A stretch of DNA of 64,000 bases from the NCBI GenBank assembly GCA_949358305.1, contig CASHSZ010000052.1:1-64000 (forward strand), read 5' to 3'. Source of the DNA: Strigamia acuminata (lineage: Eukaryota; Arthropoda; Chilopoda; Geophilomorpha; Linotaeniidae). The notes beneath the pieces are model-generated. The model saw only the letters and a program-made list of their open reading frames with translations. It was not told where the DNA came from and ran no database searches. Numbering within the stretch: position 1 is the stretch's first letter; every line of letters begins with the position of its first letter. The position numbers and the translations under genes were made by a program. Positions 10,801 to 23,400 of this stretch are shown here, one piece after another.

Positions 10801-13800
10801 GTGTTTGTGCTAAGTCAACTGTGATGAGATCAAAAGTCTATTCAACCAAATCATCGCTTGGATGTTTCTAAAACTTACATTGGAGCCTTCTACTAAGGTT
10901 TAAACACTATTTCTGAACATTCAGAGACATTAATCTTGTGGTGTTTGTGCTAAGTCAACTGCGATGTGAATTGAGCTCAAAATTTTTTTTTCAAAATTTA
11001 TTGCTTGGGTGTTGCTAAAACTTATATTGAAGAGTTCTACTAAGGTTTAAACACTATTTCTGAACATTCAGAGACATTGGACTTGTGGTGTTTGTGCTAA
11101 GTCAACTGTGATGAGATCAAAAGTCTATTCAACCAAATCATCGCTTGGATGTTGCTAAAACTTACATTGAAGGCTTCTACTAAGGTTTAAACACTATTTC
11201 TGAACATTCAGAGACATTGGTCTTGTGGTGTTTGTGCTAAGTCAACTGTGATGAGATCAAAGTCTATTCTCCCAAATCATTGGTTGGATGTTTCTAAAAC
11301 TTACATTGGAGCCTTCTACTAAGGTTTAAACACTATTTCTGAACATTCAGAGACATTGGTGTTGTGGTGTTTGTGCTAAGTCAACTGTGATGAGATCAAA
11401 AGTCTATTCTCCCAAATCATTGGTTGGATGTTTCTAAAACTTACATTGGAGCCTTCTACTAGGGTTTAAACACTATTACTGAACATTCAGAGACATTGGT
11501 CTTGTGGTGTTTGTGCTAAGTCAACTGTGATGAGATCAAAAGTCTATTCTCCCAAATCATCGGTTGGATGTTTCTAAAACTTACATTGGAGCCTTCTACT
11601 AAGGTTTAAACACTATTTCTGAACATTCAGAGACATTGGACTTGTGGTGTTTGTGCTAAGTCAACTGTGATGAGATCAAAAGTCTATTCTCCCAAATCAT
11701 TGCTTGGATGTTGCTAAAACTTACATTGAAGGCTTCTACTAAGGTTTAAATACTATTTCTGAACGTTCAGAGACATTGGTCTTGTGGTGTTTGTGCTAAG
11801 TCAACTGTGATGAGATCAAAAGTCTATTCAACCAAATCATCGCTTGGATGTTGCTAAAACTTACATTGAAGGCTTCTACTAAGGTTTAAACACTATTTCT
11901 GAACATTCAGAGACATTGGTCTTGTGGTGTTTGTGCTAAGTCAACTGTGATGAGATCAAAGTCTATTCTCCCAAATCATTGGTTGGATGTTTCTAAAACT
12001 TACATTGGAGCCTTCTACTAAGGTTTAAACACTATTTCTGAACATTCAGAGACATTGGTCTTGTGGTGTTTGTGCTAAGTCAACTGTGATGAGATCAAAA
12101 GTCTATTCTCCCAAATCATTGGTTGGATGTTTCTAAAACTTACATTGGAGCCTTCTACTAAGGTTTAAACACTATTTCTGAACGTTCAGAGACATTGGTC
12201 TTGTGGTGTTTGTGCTAAGTCAACTGTGATGAGATCAAAAGTCTATTCTCCCAAATCATTGGTTGGATGTTGCTAAAACTTATATTGAAGGCTTCTACTA
12301 AGGTTTAAACACTATTTCTGAACATTCAGAGACATTGGTCTTGTGGTGTTTGTGCTAAGTCAACTGTGATGAGATCAAAAGTCTATTCTCCCAAATCATC
12401 GGTTGGATGTTGCTAAAACTTACATTGAAGGCTTCTACTAAGGTTTAAACACTATTTCTGAACATTCAGAGACATTGGTCTTGTGGTGTTTGTGCTAAGT
12501 CAACTGTGATGAGATCAAAAGTCGATTCTCCCAAATCATCGGTTGGATGTTTCTAAAACTTACATTGGAGCCTTCTACTAAGGTTTAAACACTATTTCTG
12601 AACATTCAGAGACATTAATCTTGTGGTGTTTGTGCTAAGTCAACTGCGATGTGAATTGAGCTCAAAATTTTTTTTTCAAAATTTATTGCTTGGGTGTTGC
12701 TAAAACTTATATTGAAGAGTTCTACTAAGGTTTAAACACTATTTCTGAACATTCAGAGACATTGGACTTGTGGTGTTTGTGCTAAGTCAACTGTGATGAG
12801 ATCAAAAGTCTATTCAACCAAATCATCGCTTGGATGTTGCTAAAACTTACATTGAAGGCTTCTACTAAGGTTTAAATACTATTTCTGAACATTCAGAGAC
12901 ATTGGTCTTGTGGTGTTTGTGCTAAGTCAACTGTGATGAGATCAAAGTCTATTCTCCCAAATCATTGGTTGGATGTTTCTAAAACTTACATTGGAGCCTT
13001 CTACTAAGGTTTAAACACTATTTCTGAACATTCAGAGACATTGGTGTTGTGGTGTTTGTGCTAAGTCAACTGTGATGAGATCAAAAGTCTATTCTCCCAA
13101 ATCATTGGTTGGATGTTTCTAAAACTTACATTGGAGCCTTCTACTAGGGTTTAAACACTATTACTGAACATTCAGAGACATTGGTCTTGTGGTGTTTGTG
13201 CTAAGTCAACTGTGATGAGATCAAAAGTCTATTCTCCCAAATCATCGGTTGGATGTTTCTAAAACTTACATTGGAGCCTTCTACTAAGGTTTAAACACTA
13301 TTTCTGAACATTCAGAGACATTGGACTTGTGGTGTTTGTGCTAAGTCAACTGTGATGAGATCAAAAGTCTATTCTCCCAAATCATTGCTTGGATGTTGCT
13401 AAAACTTACATTGAAGGCTTCTACTAAGGTTTAAATACTATTTCTGAACGTTCAGAGACATTGGTCTTGTGGTGTTTGTGCTAAGTCAACTGTGATGAGA
13501 TCAAAAGTCTATTCAACCAAATCATCGCTTGGATGTTGCTAAAACTTACATTGAAGGCTTCTACTAAGGTTTAAACACTATTTCTGAACATTCAGAGACA
13601 TTGGTCTTGTGGTGTTTGTGCTAAGTCAACTGTGATGAGATCAAAGTCTATTCTCCCAAATCATTGGTTGGATGTTTCTAAAACTTACATTGGAGCCTTC
13701 TACTAAGGTTTAAACACTATTTCTGAACATTCAGAGACATTGGTCTTGTGGTGTTTGTGCTAAGTCAACTGTGATGAGATCAAAAGTCTATTCTCCCAAA

Positions 13801-16800
13801 TCATTGGTTGGATGTTTCTAAAACTTACATTGGAGCCTTCTACTAAGGTTTAAACACTATTTCTGAACGTTCAGAGACATTGGTCTTGTGGTGTTTGTGC
13901 TAAGTCAACTGTGATGAGATCAAAAGTCTATTCTCCCAAATCATTGGTTGGATGTTGCTAAAACTTATATTGAAGGCTTCTACTAAGGTTTAAACACTAT
14001 TTCTGAACATTCAGAGACATTGGTCTTGTGGTGTTTGTGCTAAGTCAACTGTGATGAGATCAAAAGTCTATTCTCCCAAATCATCGGTTGGATGTTGCTA
14101 AAACTTACATTGAAGGCTTCTACTAAGGTTTAAACACTATTTCTGAACATTCAGAGACATTGGTCTTGTGGTGTTTGTGCTAAGTCAACTGTGATGAGAT
14201 CAAAAGTCGATTCTCCCAAATCATCGGTTGGATGTTTCTAAAACTTACATTGGAGCCTTCTACTAAGGTTTAAACACTATTTCTGAACATTCAGAGACAT
14301 TAATCTTGTGGTGTTTGTGCTAAGTCAACTGCGATGTGAATTGAGCTCAAAATTTTTTTTTCAAAATTTATTGCTTGGGTGTTGCTAAAACTTATATTGA
14401 AGAGTTCTACTAAGGTTTAAACACTATTTCTGAACATTCAGAGACATTGGACTTGTGGTGTTTGTGCTAAGTCAACTGTGATGAGATCAAAAGTCTATTC
14501 AACCAAATCATCGCTTGGATGTTGCTAAAACTTACATTGAAGGCTTCTACTAAGGTTTAAACACTATTTCTGAACATTCAGAGACATTGGTCTTGTGGTG
14601 TTTGTGCTAAGTCAACTGTGATGAGATCAAAAGTCTATTCAACCAAATCATCGCTTGGATGTTGCTAAAACTTACATTGAAGGCTTCTACTAAGGTTTAA
14701 ACACTATTTCTGAACATTCAGAGACATTGGTCTTGTGGTGTTTGTGCTAAGTCAACTGTGATGAGATCAAAAGTCGATTCTCCCAAATCATCGGTTGGAT
14801 GTTTCTAAAACTTACATTGGAGCCTTCTACTAAGGTTTAAACACTATTTCTGAACATTCAGAGACATTGGTGTTGTGGTGTTTGTGCTAAGTCAACTGTG
14901 ATGAGATCAAAAGTCTATTCTCCCAAATCATTGGTTGGATGTTTCTAAAACTTACATTGGAGCCTTCTACTAGGGTTTAAACACTATTACTGAACATTCA
15001 GAGACATTGGTCTTGTGGTGTTTGTGCTAAGTCAACTGTGATGAGATCAAAAGTCTATTCTCCCAAATCATCGGTTGGATGTTTCTAAAACTTACATTGG
15101 AGCCTTCTACTAAGGTTTAAACACTATTTCTGAACATTCAGAGACATTGGACTTGTGGTGTTTGTGCTAAGTCAACTGTGATGAGATCAAAAGTCTATTC
15201 TCCCAAATCATTGCTTGGATGTTGCTAAAACTTACATTGAAGGCTTCTACTAAGGTTTAAATACTATTTCTGAACGTTCAGAGACATTGGTCTTGTGGTG
15301 TTTGTGCTAAGTCAACTGTGATGAGATCAAAAGTCTATTCAACCAAATCATCGCTTGGATGTTGCTAAAACTTACATTGAAGGCTTCTACTAAGGTTTAA
15401 ACACTATTTCTGAACATTCAGAGACATTGGTCTTGTGGTGTTTGTGCTAAGTCAACTGTGATGAGATCAAAGTCTATTCTCCCAAATCATTGGTTGGATG
15501 TTTCTAAAACTTACATTGGAGCCTTCTACTAAGGTTTAAACACTATTTCTGAACATTCAGAGACATTGGTCTTGTGGTGTTTGTGCTAAGTCAACTGTGA
15601 TGAGATCAAAAGTCTATTCTCCCAAATCATTGGTTGGATGTTTCTAAAACTTACATTGGAGCCTTCTACTAAGGTTTAAACACTATTTCTGAACGTTCAG
15701 AGACATTGGTCTTGTGGTGTTTGTGCTAAGTCAACTGTGATGAGATCAAAAGTCTATTCTCCCAAATCATTGGTTGGATGTTGCTAAAACTTATATTGAA
15801 GGCTTCTACTAAGGTTTAAACACTATTTCTGAACATTCAGAGACATTGGTCTTGTGGTGTTTGTGCTAAGTCAACTGTGATGAGATCAAAAGTCTATTCT
15901 CCCAAATCATCGGTTGGATGTTGCTAAAACTTACATTGAAGGCTTCTACTAAGGTTTAAACACTATTTCTGAACATTCAGAGACATTGGTCTTGTGGTGT
16001 TTGTGCTAAGTCAACTGTGATGAGATCAAAAGTCGATTCTCCCAAATCATCGGTTGGATGTTTCTAAAACTTACATTGGAGCCTTCTACTAAGGTTTAAA
16101 CACTATTTCTGAACATTCAGAGACATTAATCTTGTGGTGTTTGTGCTAAGTCAACTGCGATGTGAATTGAGCTCAAAATTTTTTTTTCAAAATTTATTGC
16201 TTGGGTGTTGCTAAAACTTATATTGAAGAGTTCTACTAAGGTTTAAACACTATTTCTGAACATTCAGAGACATTGGACTTGTGGTGTTTGTGCTAAGTCA
16301 ACTGTGATGAGATCAAAAGTCTATTCAACCAAATCATCGCTTGGATGTTGCTAAAACTTACATTGAAGGCTTCTACTAAGGTTTAAACACTATTTCTGAA
16401 CATTCAGAGACATTGGTCTTGTGGTGTTTGTGCTAAGTCAACTGTGATGAGATCAAAAGTCTATTCAACCAAATCATCGCTTGGATGTTGCTAAAACTTA
16501 CATTGAAGGCTTCTACTAAGGTTTAAACACTATTTCTGAACATTCAGAGACATTGGTCTTGTGGTGTTTGTGCTAAGTCAACTGTGATGAGATCAAAAGT
16601 CGATTCTCCCAAATCATCGGTTGGATGTTTCTAAAACTTACATTGGAGCCTTCTACTAAGGTTTAAACACTATTTCTGAACATTCAGAGACATTAATCTT
16701 GTGGTGTTTGTGCTAAGTCAACTGCGATGTGAATTGAGCTCAAAATTTTTTTTTCAAAATTTATTGCTTGGGTGTTGCTAAAACTTATATTGAAGAGTTC

Positions 16801-18408
16801 TACTAAGGTTTAAACACTATTTCTGAACATTCAGAGACATTGGACTTGTGGTGTTTGTGCTAAGTCAACTGTGATGAGATCAAAAGTCTATTCAACCAAA
16901 TCATCGCTTGGATGTTGCTAAAACTTACATTGAAGGCTTCTACTAAGGTTTAAACACTATTTCTGAACATTCAGAGACATTGGTCTTGTGGTGTTTGTGC
17001 TAAGTCAACTGTGATGAGATCAAAGTCTATTCTCCCAAATCATTGGTTGGATGTTTCTAAAACTTACATTGGAGCCTTCTACTAAGGTTTAAACACTATT
17101 TCTGAACATTCAGAGACATTGGTGTTGTGGTGTTTGTGCTAAGTCAACTGTGATGAGATCAAAAGTCTATTCTCCCAAATCATTGGTTGGATGTTTCTAA
17201 AACTTACATTGGAGCCTTCTACTAGGGTTTAAACACTATTACTGAACATTCAGAGACATTGGTCTTGTGGTGTTTGTGCTAAGTCAACTGTGATGAGATC
17301 AAAAGTCTATTCTCCCAAATCATCGGTTGGATGTTTCTAAAACTTACATTGGAGCCTTCTACTAAGGTTTAAACACTATTTCTGAACATTCAGAGACATT
17401 GGACTTGTGGTGTTTGTGCTAAGTCAACTGTGATGAGATCAAAAGTCTATTCTCCCAAATCATTGCTTGGATGTTGCTAAAACTTACATTGAAGGCTTCT
17501 ACTAAGGTTTAAATACTATTTCTGAACGTTCAGAGACATTGGTCTTGTGGTGTTTGTGCTAAGTCAACTGTGATGAGATCAAAAGTCTATTCAACCAAAT
17601 CATCGCTTGGATGTTGCTAAAACTTACATTGAAGGCTTCTACTAAGGTTTAAACACTATTTCTGAACATTCAGAGACATTGGTCTTGTGGTGTTTGTGCT
17701 AAGTCAACTGTGATGAGATCAAAAGTCGATTCTCCCAAATCATCGGTTGGATGTTTCTAAAACTTACATTGGAGCCTTCTACTAAGGTTTAAACACTATT
17801 TCTGAACATTCAGAGACATTGGTCTTGTGGTGTTTGTGCTAAGTCAACTGTGATGAGATCAAAAGTCGATTCTCCCAAATCATCGGTTGGATGTTTCTAA
17901 AACTTACATTGGAGCCTTCTACTAAGGTTTAAACACTATTTCTGAACATTCAGAGACATTAATCTTGTGGTGTTTGTGCTAAGTCAACTGCGATGTGAAA
18001 TAAGCTCAAAATTTTTTTTTCAAATTTTATTGCTTGGGTGTTGCTAAAACTTATATTGAAGGCTTCTACTAAGGTTTAAACACTATTTCTAAACATTCAG
18101 AGACATTGGTCTTGTGGTGTTTGTGCTAAGTCAACTGCGATGTGAAATGAGCTCAAAATTTTTTTTTCAAAATTTAATGCTTGGGTGTTGCTAAAACTTA
18201 TATTGAAGGCTTCTACTAAGGTTTAAACACTATTTCTGAACATTCAGAGACATTGGTCTTGTGGTGTTTGTGCTAAGTCAACTGTGATGAGATCAAAAGT
18301 CTATTCTCCCAAATCATCGGTTGGATGTTTCTAAAACTTACATTGGAGCCTTCTACTAAGGTTTAAACACTATTTCTGAACATTCAGAGACATTGGACTT
18401 GTGGTGTT
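7826..18408 (+). repeat. 140-bp satellite array, left (about 75 monomers)
   Basis: Head-to-tail monomers of 140 bp (139 bp in the 'gatcaaagtc' variant). No open reading frame of note. Variants alternate: 'ctcccaaatcat' or 'caaccaaatcat'; 'ggttggatgtttc' or 'gcttggatgttgc'; 'ctattc' or 'cgattc'. A divergent poly-T subtype (gcgatgtgaattgagctc then nine T) recurs at about 9556, 10961, 12645, 14330, 16154, 16722 and ~17990, giving higher-order units of 10, 12, 12, 13, 4 and 9 monomers. Blocks 10961-12645 and 12645-14330 are near copies. Each monomer carries ctgaacattcag, which in some monomers is the perfect palindrome ctgaacgttcag. The array is interrupted at 18408 by Copia. Confidence 0.97.
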
Positions 18409-18530
18409 TGTTAGGGAAATTGAGCAGAGCTCCCAAACTGGGAAAGAATTCACACACGTTACATATTCAGTTGCAACCAAACGAGAACATCTGATTTAAT
18501 GGTAACAATAGATTTAGGTATACAATGTAC
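18409..18530 (-). mobile_element. Copia 3' LTR, distal part (122 of 165 bp)
   Basis: Identical by eye to 49363-49484. It ends at GTAC (18527-18530), the target duplicated when the inverted-repeat element inserted; the remaining 43 bp continue at 44938. Confidence 0.93.
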
Positions 18531-18831
18531 AGCCTTGGACATAAAAAACGTCCCTTACCTGCTTGAGCTGGACTTCAGAATGAGCAGTTTCAACTCTAAT
18601 CACCAGATGGCGCAAAAAATCGTCGATTGTTTCTGACATCACAATGAAAAATCCAAAACTAGAAAAGAGCAAGTGATCAGCAAACATGGCCGCCCGTTGC
18701 AAATACACGGTTCGAACGAGATAAAATTAGTAACACCATCATAGCATTTAATTAATTCTGTTTGTTTCCACTCTAGATGTTTGAAATTGTGGATTTTGGT
18801 TCCTTCCGGGATAAAAAAACAAAGATAAGTC
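18531..18831 (+). repeat. Left inverted arm, segment 1
   Basis: 301 bp, reverse complement of 44933 down to ~44633 with few differences (for example 'aatcgtcgatt' against 'aatcaacgatt'). The final AGTC (18828-18831) is the BEL2 target duplication. Contains 'catggccgccc' at ~18685. On the minus strand a short open frame (MSETIDDFLRHLVIRVETAHSEVQLKQ is its core; product unknown) leads to CAG|GTAAGG, which resembles a splice donor and points out of the element. Confidence 0.9.
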
Positions 18832-20405
18832 TGTAGCAAACAACCTTGGATCTCACAGGGGAGGACTGGCGAATTGGTCACCAAACTCTGGAAACCGCCC
18901 GAGACTGTATAGTGGTTGATGAAACAAGCTGAAATCCTTTCTCTGAGCATAAGCCTAACTTGAAGAAGGGTTAGGCCTGACTGCATGAAACTAGGCCTAA
19001 CTGCATTTAGATGAAGTGATTGGCAAAACCTCTTTAGCTGCTGGGTAGAAATTCTGTGCTCCCAGGGAGGAGGAGAGCAGGCAAAGCTCTCTACTCACAA
19101 GTCATCATGTTTATTGAAGTAAAAGAAACCCAGGAATAAATTATCCAAAGAAGGAGGAAAAATATCAACTGGTTTTAATACTTAACAACTGATAACAACT
19201 GTTGCTTCTTTAGCAACCTACTCTTAACAACTGGTCACCTGATTACAATAAATGTCAGTGACCAAACAATACAGATTTGAATAATAACAATAGTGTCAAC
19301 AAGGTTTCCGTATATCTACAACAGATGTCAAACTTAACATAAGTAAAGACAAAACTTAACCTAACACCTTGATAACAGTAGGACCTGTGCAAACAGCACT
19401 TCACTTAAACTTAACAAATAATTCAAAGGCTAAAACTAACATTAGTTACACTCAAAACACAATGCTGAGCCCAAACCCAATCACCACCAAAAGAGGGCGC
19501 AACGTGTCACAGTTTTAACCCCTTAACAACCATGCAATAACAAAGGTAAAAGCTTAGATTAATAACTCTTAATATTGGTAACTTATACAAACAATAACTA
19601 GTAAATATTCCCTATGTCCAGGTTCCATTAAAAACCCCAAAAGAAACAATAACAGGGCACCAGTGCAGCACCAAATCTAAGATGGCGACCATGCAACTGC
19701 TAAAATGACGTGAATGGAGCCAGACAAGGTCGCGAGCGACTCACAGGCCTTCTCAACGATGGATCTGCGTCCTAGAACGGTCAGTACAACTTTCCCAGTG
19801 CTTGGACATTGAAACCCGACCGATTCAACTCATTTGCAGGACCCATACGACCACGAGAGGCGTCGCAAGGCGTGCGCTCACGCCCGACGCTCGCAAACGC
19901 TCACAAACGATGTCCAACGTCCATCCAGCGACCCAAGACACCTGTGGACTACCTTAAACACCAATACAAGTTAGTATAAATTAAATTACCAGTGAAACAA
20001 GCACTAAAACTGCAATTGTGCTTATTTCAAGTTCTCCTGCTTCCCAGCTCACTTATGCTATGGCGGCCATCTTGCCGATGCACGCCTATCTCTCTCACAA
20101 GTGAACTGGAAACAGGAGAAAACTTATAAATACTAGAAATAACACAAACAAGTGAAAAAGACACATAAAACAATGCCAAAAGACTAAAAACACAACTTTC
20201 AAACATTCCAGGTGTGGCAGGCGAAGTGACAACCCCCTTGAACTTCCAGGATCGTGACAACAAGGCAGCAAACCAACTGGACATGTCAGATATGAGTTGC
20301 AAATCTATTCAAACTTGACAACAAAATTAAAAAGCCTTTTCTCTCTTTCTGAAGATAAACAACGTGAAATCTTCAGATCTTTTTGTTGCGTTCTTGCTCG
20401 CAACA
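18832..20405 (-). mobile_element. BEL2 3' LTR
   Basis: 1574 bp, TGTAGC at the low end and GCAACA at the high end. Same family as 59689-61267. Contains 'aagatggcgacc' at ~19678 and 'atggcggccatcttg' at ~20059, both resembling the YY1/Pho core. Minus-strand frames here (for example 20027-20302) are not supported as genes because the same frame recurs only in the other LTR. Confidence 0.95.
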
Positions 20406-20457
20406 TCGCTGCCAGCCGAAAAAGAAGCGGACAGCCGGCCTAAGCGACTCGACCACG

Positions 20458-23400
20458 CTAGTCCAGCTCCAAAGCCCTTACGTGTTTGACCGAGCGTCGA
20501 TATTCCTTTCCATTGGCTGTAACTACTCTCACGACGCGCACAAACCCATCTTCGCCGGGTAGGACCTCGATGACCCGTGCCAGCGGCCAGAAGTACGGAT
20601 TGCAGCCGACCTTTTCCAGCAATACTATCTGGTTGACCTCCGGATTCTTGAAACGTGAGTCGCCCTTAACTTCATGAAAATTTCTTAGTTGTTTCAGGTA
20701 ACTCTCGCGCCAAATCCGCCAGAACTCCCAAATGAAAAGTCGTCTCTTTCTATCCAATCGCCGTAGGTCTTTCTTCTGTATTGCGTGCAGCGGACGGTTG
20801 ATTACCCACTTGGGCATTCCTCCCGTGAGGAAATTCTCAGGACTGAGAATTCTCCCGCCGTCAACCTCCTCATGCACGTAGGACAGTGGCCTTGAGTTAA
20901 GCACGGAGCTTATCTCGACGGCTAGCGTCTGAAGCGTCTCCAAGTCTACAGTCCTACGCAGCAGCATCTTACGTAGTTTATCTTTCACCGAACGCACAAG
21001 TCTCTCCCAGGCTCCTCCAGCCCAAGGTGACAATGGTGGGATGAACGACCAAACCACTCGCTTTTCCGAAAGGAACGTCCGGATCCCATCCTTGGTCAGC
21101 AATTTACCCCACGACTGTATCTCCTGGCTTCCTCGCTCGAAAGTTTTGGAGTTGTCGGAGAACACTTTCGCCGGGTACCCAAATCTGGCGCCGAAACGAC
21201 GGAAGGCCAGAAGGAACTTTTCCACCGAAAGGTTCTCAGAGACTTCCAAATGGATCGCTCGTGTTACTAGGCAGGTAAACAACAGAATATAGACTTTTCT
21301 TCCTTTCTCCTTATGCTTGACTGTGAGAGGGCCGAGGTAGTCAATTCCTGTATGCTGGAACGGGGCTGCCGGCGTGACGCGCTCCATAGGAGGGTCACCA
21401 GTGGCTGGGTTATTGCGTTCCAACCGCTCTCGTTTGCAGACCAAGCAACTCCGGATCACAGCCTTGACCGTTCGGCGTCCTCTTACAATCCAATACTTGT
21501 CTCTCAACCGGTAAAACGTCTCACTCAGCTCACCATGCAGGAGCTGTAAGTGGACCTTCTTGATGATTAGTCTTGTTACCCAACTATCCGGGTGTAAAAT
21601 GATGGGAAATGCCTCGTCGAAGGGAAGCGCTGACTTCCCTAGACGGCTCCTTAGTCTTAGTAAATCTCTCTCATCCAGAAAAACGTCGAAATTTTTCAGG
21701 ATAGAGCCCTTTGCCACTTTCTCTTTCAACATTGCGGCTTGTCTTTCGTCTGGAAAACTCAAGACCTGAGCCAAGCGGATGACTCTTTCCTCGGCAACTT
21801 CTATCTCGAGAACCTCGAGGTCCCTCCCGCGGGCGAAAAAAGGAAGCCAGCGCCGCATGAGCGCGAAAACTCGCACGAGGCGATTAAAACTACTAAATCG
21901 CTTGAAGACCTCGCACATATGCGCTTCTCCATCTGACGCAACCAAAGCTACCTTTTCCTTTTTTGCCTCTTCCATTGGGAGGTCAACGTCCTCAGGTTCG
22001 TCCGCGAGGTCTTCCAACTGACCGGGCCCGTCCCACCAGAGACGGTTGGCCAAAAGGTTCTTTGCCTCGCATGGGCGTGTCAATACGTCCGCTGGATTCC
22101 GGTCCGTCGGGACGTATGCCCACTGACTCGGACTTGACTTTTCAAGAACTTCTGCCACTCTGTTGGAGACATATGGCTTCCACCTGTTCTTATCAGACTT
22201 CAACCACCCGAGCGCAACCATTGAGTCCGAGTAATACCTTATCTTCCCAATTGGATAACCTGGTAGGAAATCCTCTAGGATGTACTCCACCATCCGGACT
22301 CCAACAACAGTTGCGGTCAATTCTAGGCGTGGCAAAGTCAACTTGGTGGTGGGGGCAATTCTGCTTTTGCTCAAGAGCAGTTGGGTCGCGCCTGACGCAG
22401 CTCGAACGTAGATCGCGCACCCGTACGCTTGTGGACTTGCGTCGCAAAAGACGTCAATGTCCATTTCTTGGCCCGAGTACGTCCCCATCCAACGCTTCAC
22501 CCGGGCTTCGGTGAGGCGCTGAAGATCGGCGTACCATTTTGCCACTATCTGTCGGTTCTCTTCGGAGATTATGTCGTCCCATTTGATGTCGCGACCCCAC
22601 ATACTCTGTAAAAGTAGCTTCATCCGCAAAATGACTGGAGCTATCAACCCCAAGGGGTCGAAGACTGATGCCAATAATGACAGAATGCCCCTCCTTGACT
22701 GGGGAATCTCAACACCGGTTGGGATCCTGAACATTAGCGTATCATCTTGGACGCTCCAAAGGATGCCCAGCATCTTGACAACTCCTAGATCTTCAAACTT
22801 GTCGGCACGCATGTGGAAATCCTTGTCTTTGAGTGCATCAAAGACTTCTGCCTTTGATGCTGCCCACTTGACGAGAGGCATCTTTCCCTCGTCAAGGATC
22901 CTGCGTAGATTGACACAGTGCCCAACTGTCTCTTGGGTTCCATCGGCCCCGGACGTCAAATCGTCCATGTAGATGCCCTTATCAAGGGCGTCTGCCTCTT
23001 TGGGGAAAAGCACCAAATACAATCGCCCTTGCGCGCGGATGACAGCGCACAACAAGAATGGCGACGAATTCACCCCGAAAGGGACGACTATCATTCTTAA
23101 AACGACCAGGTGATCCCACAAATTCTGCCAAGAATATCCTTCTTGGAAATATTCTTCTGAGACCCAAAGGAACCGCAAAAAATCGCAGTGGTCAGGATTA
23201 ATCAGCACTTGCAGGAAAGCCTGCTTGATGTCCGCTATCGCCACTACACAAAAAAGGCGAAAACGGATCATAACTGGGACAATATCCGGATTTAAAGAAG
23301 GGCCAGGATACAGACAGTCGTTCAGCGAAGGTAGCCCCTTCTTCGCCGACGACGCGTTGAAAACGACACGGAACTTGGTCGTTTCCCGGTCCTCCTTGAT

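Noticed and set aside
7826-18408. CRISPR-like regular repeats
   Set aside because: No unique spacers; whole monomers repeat head to tail, eukaryotic context.
20027-20302. 91-codon frame repeated at 27671-27946
   Set aside because: Duplicated only because it lies in both BEL2 LTRs; degraded in the BEL4 LTR.
22193-22447. Many 60-180 codon frames opposite or out of frame with BEL2, Gypsy and Copia
   Set aside because: Shadows of the real coding frames; no motif of their own.
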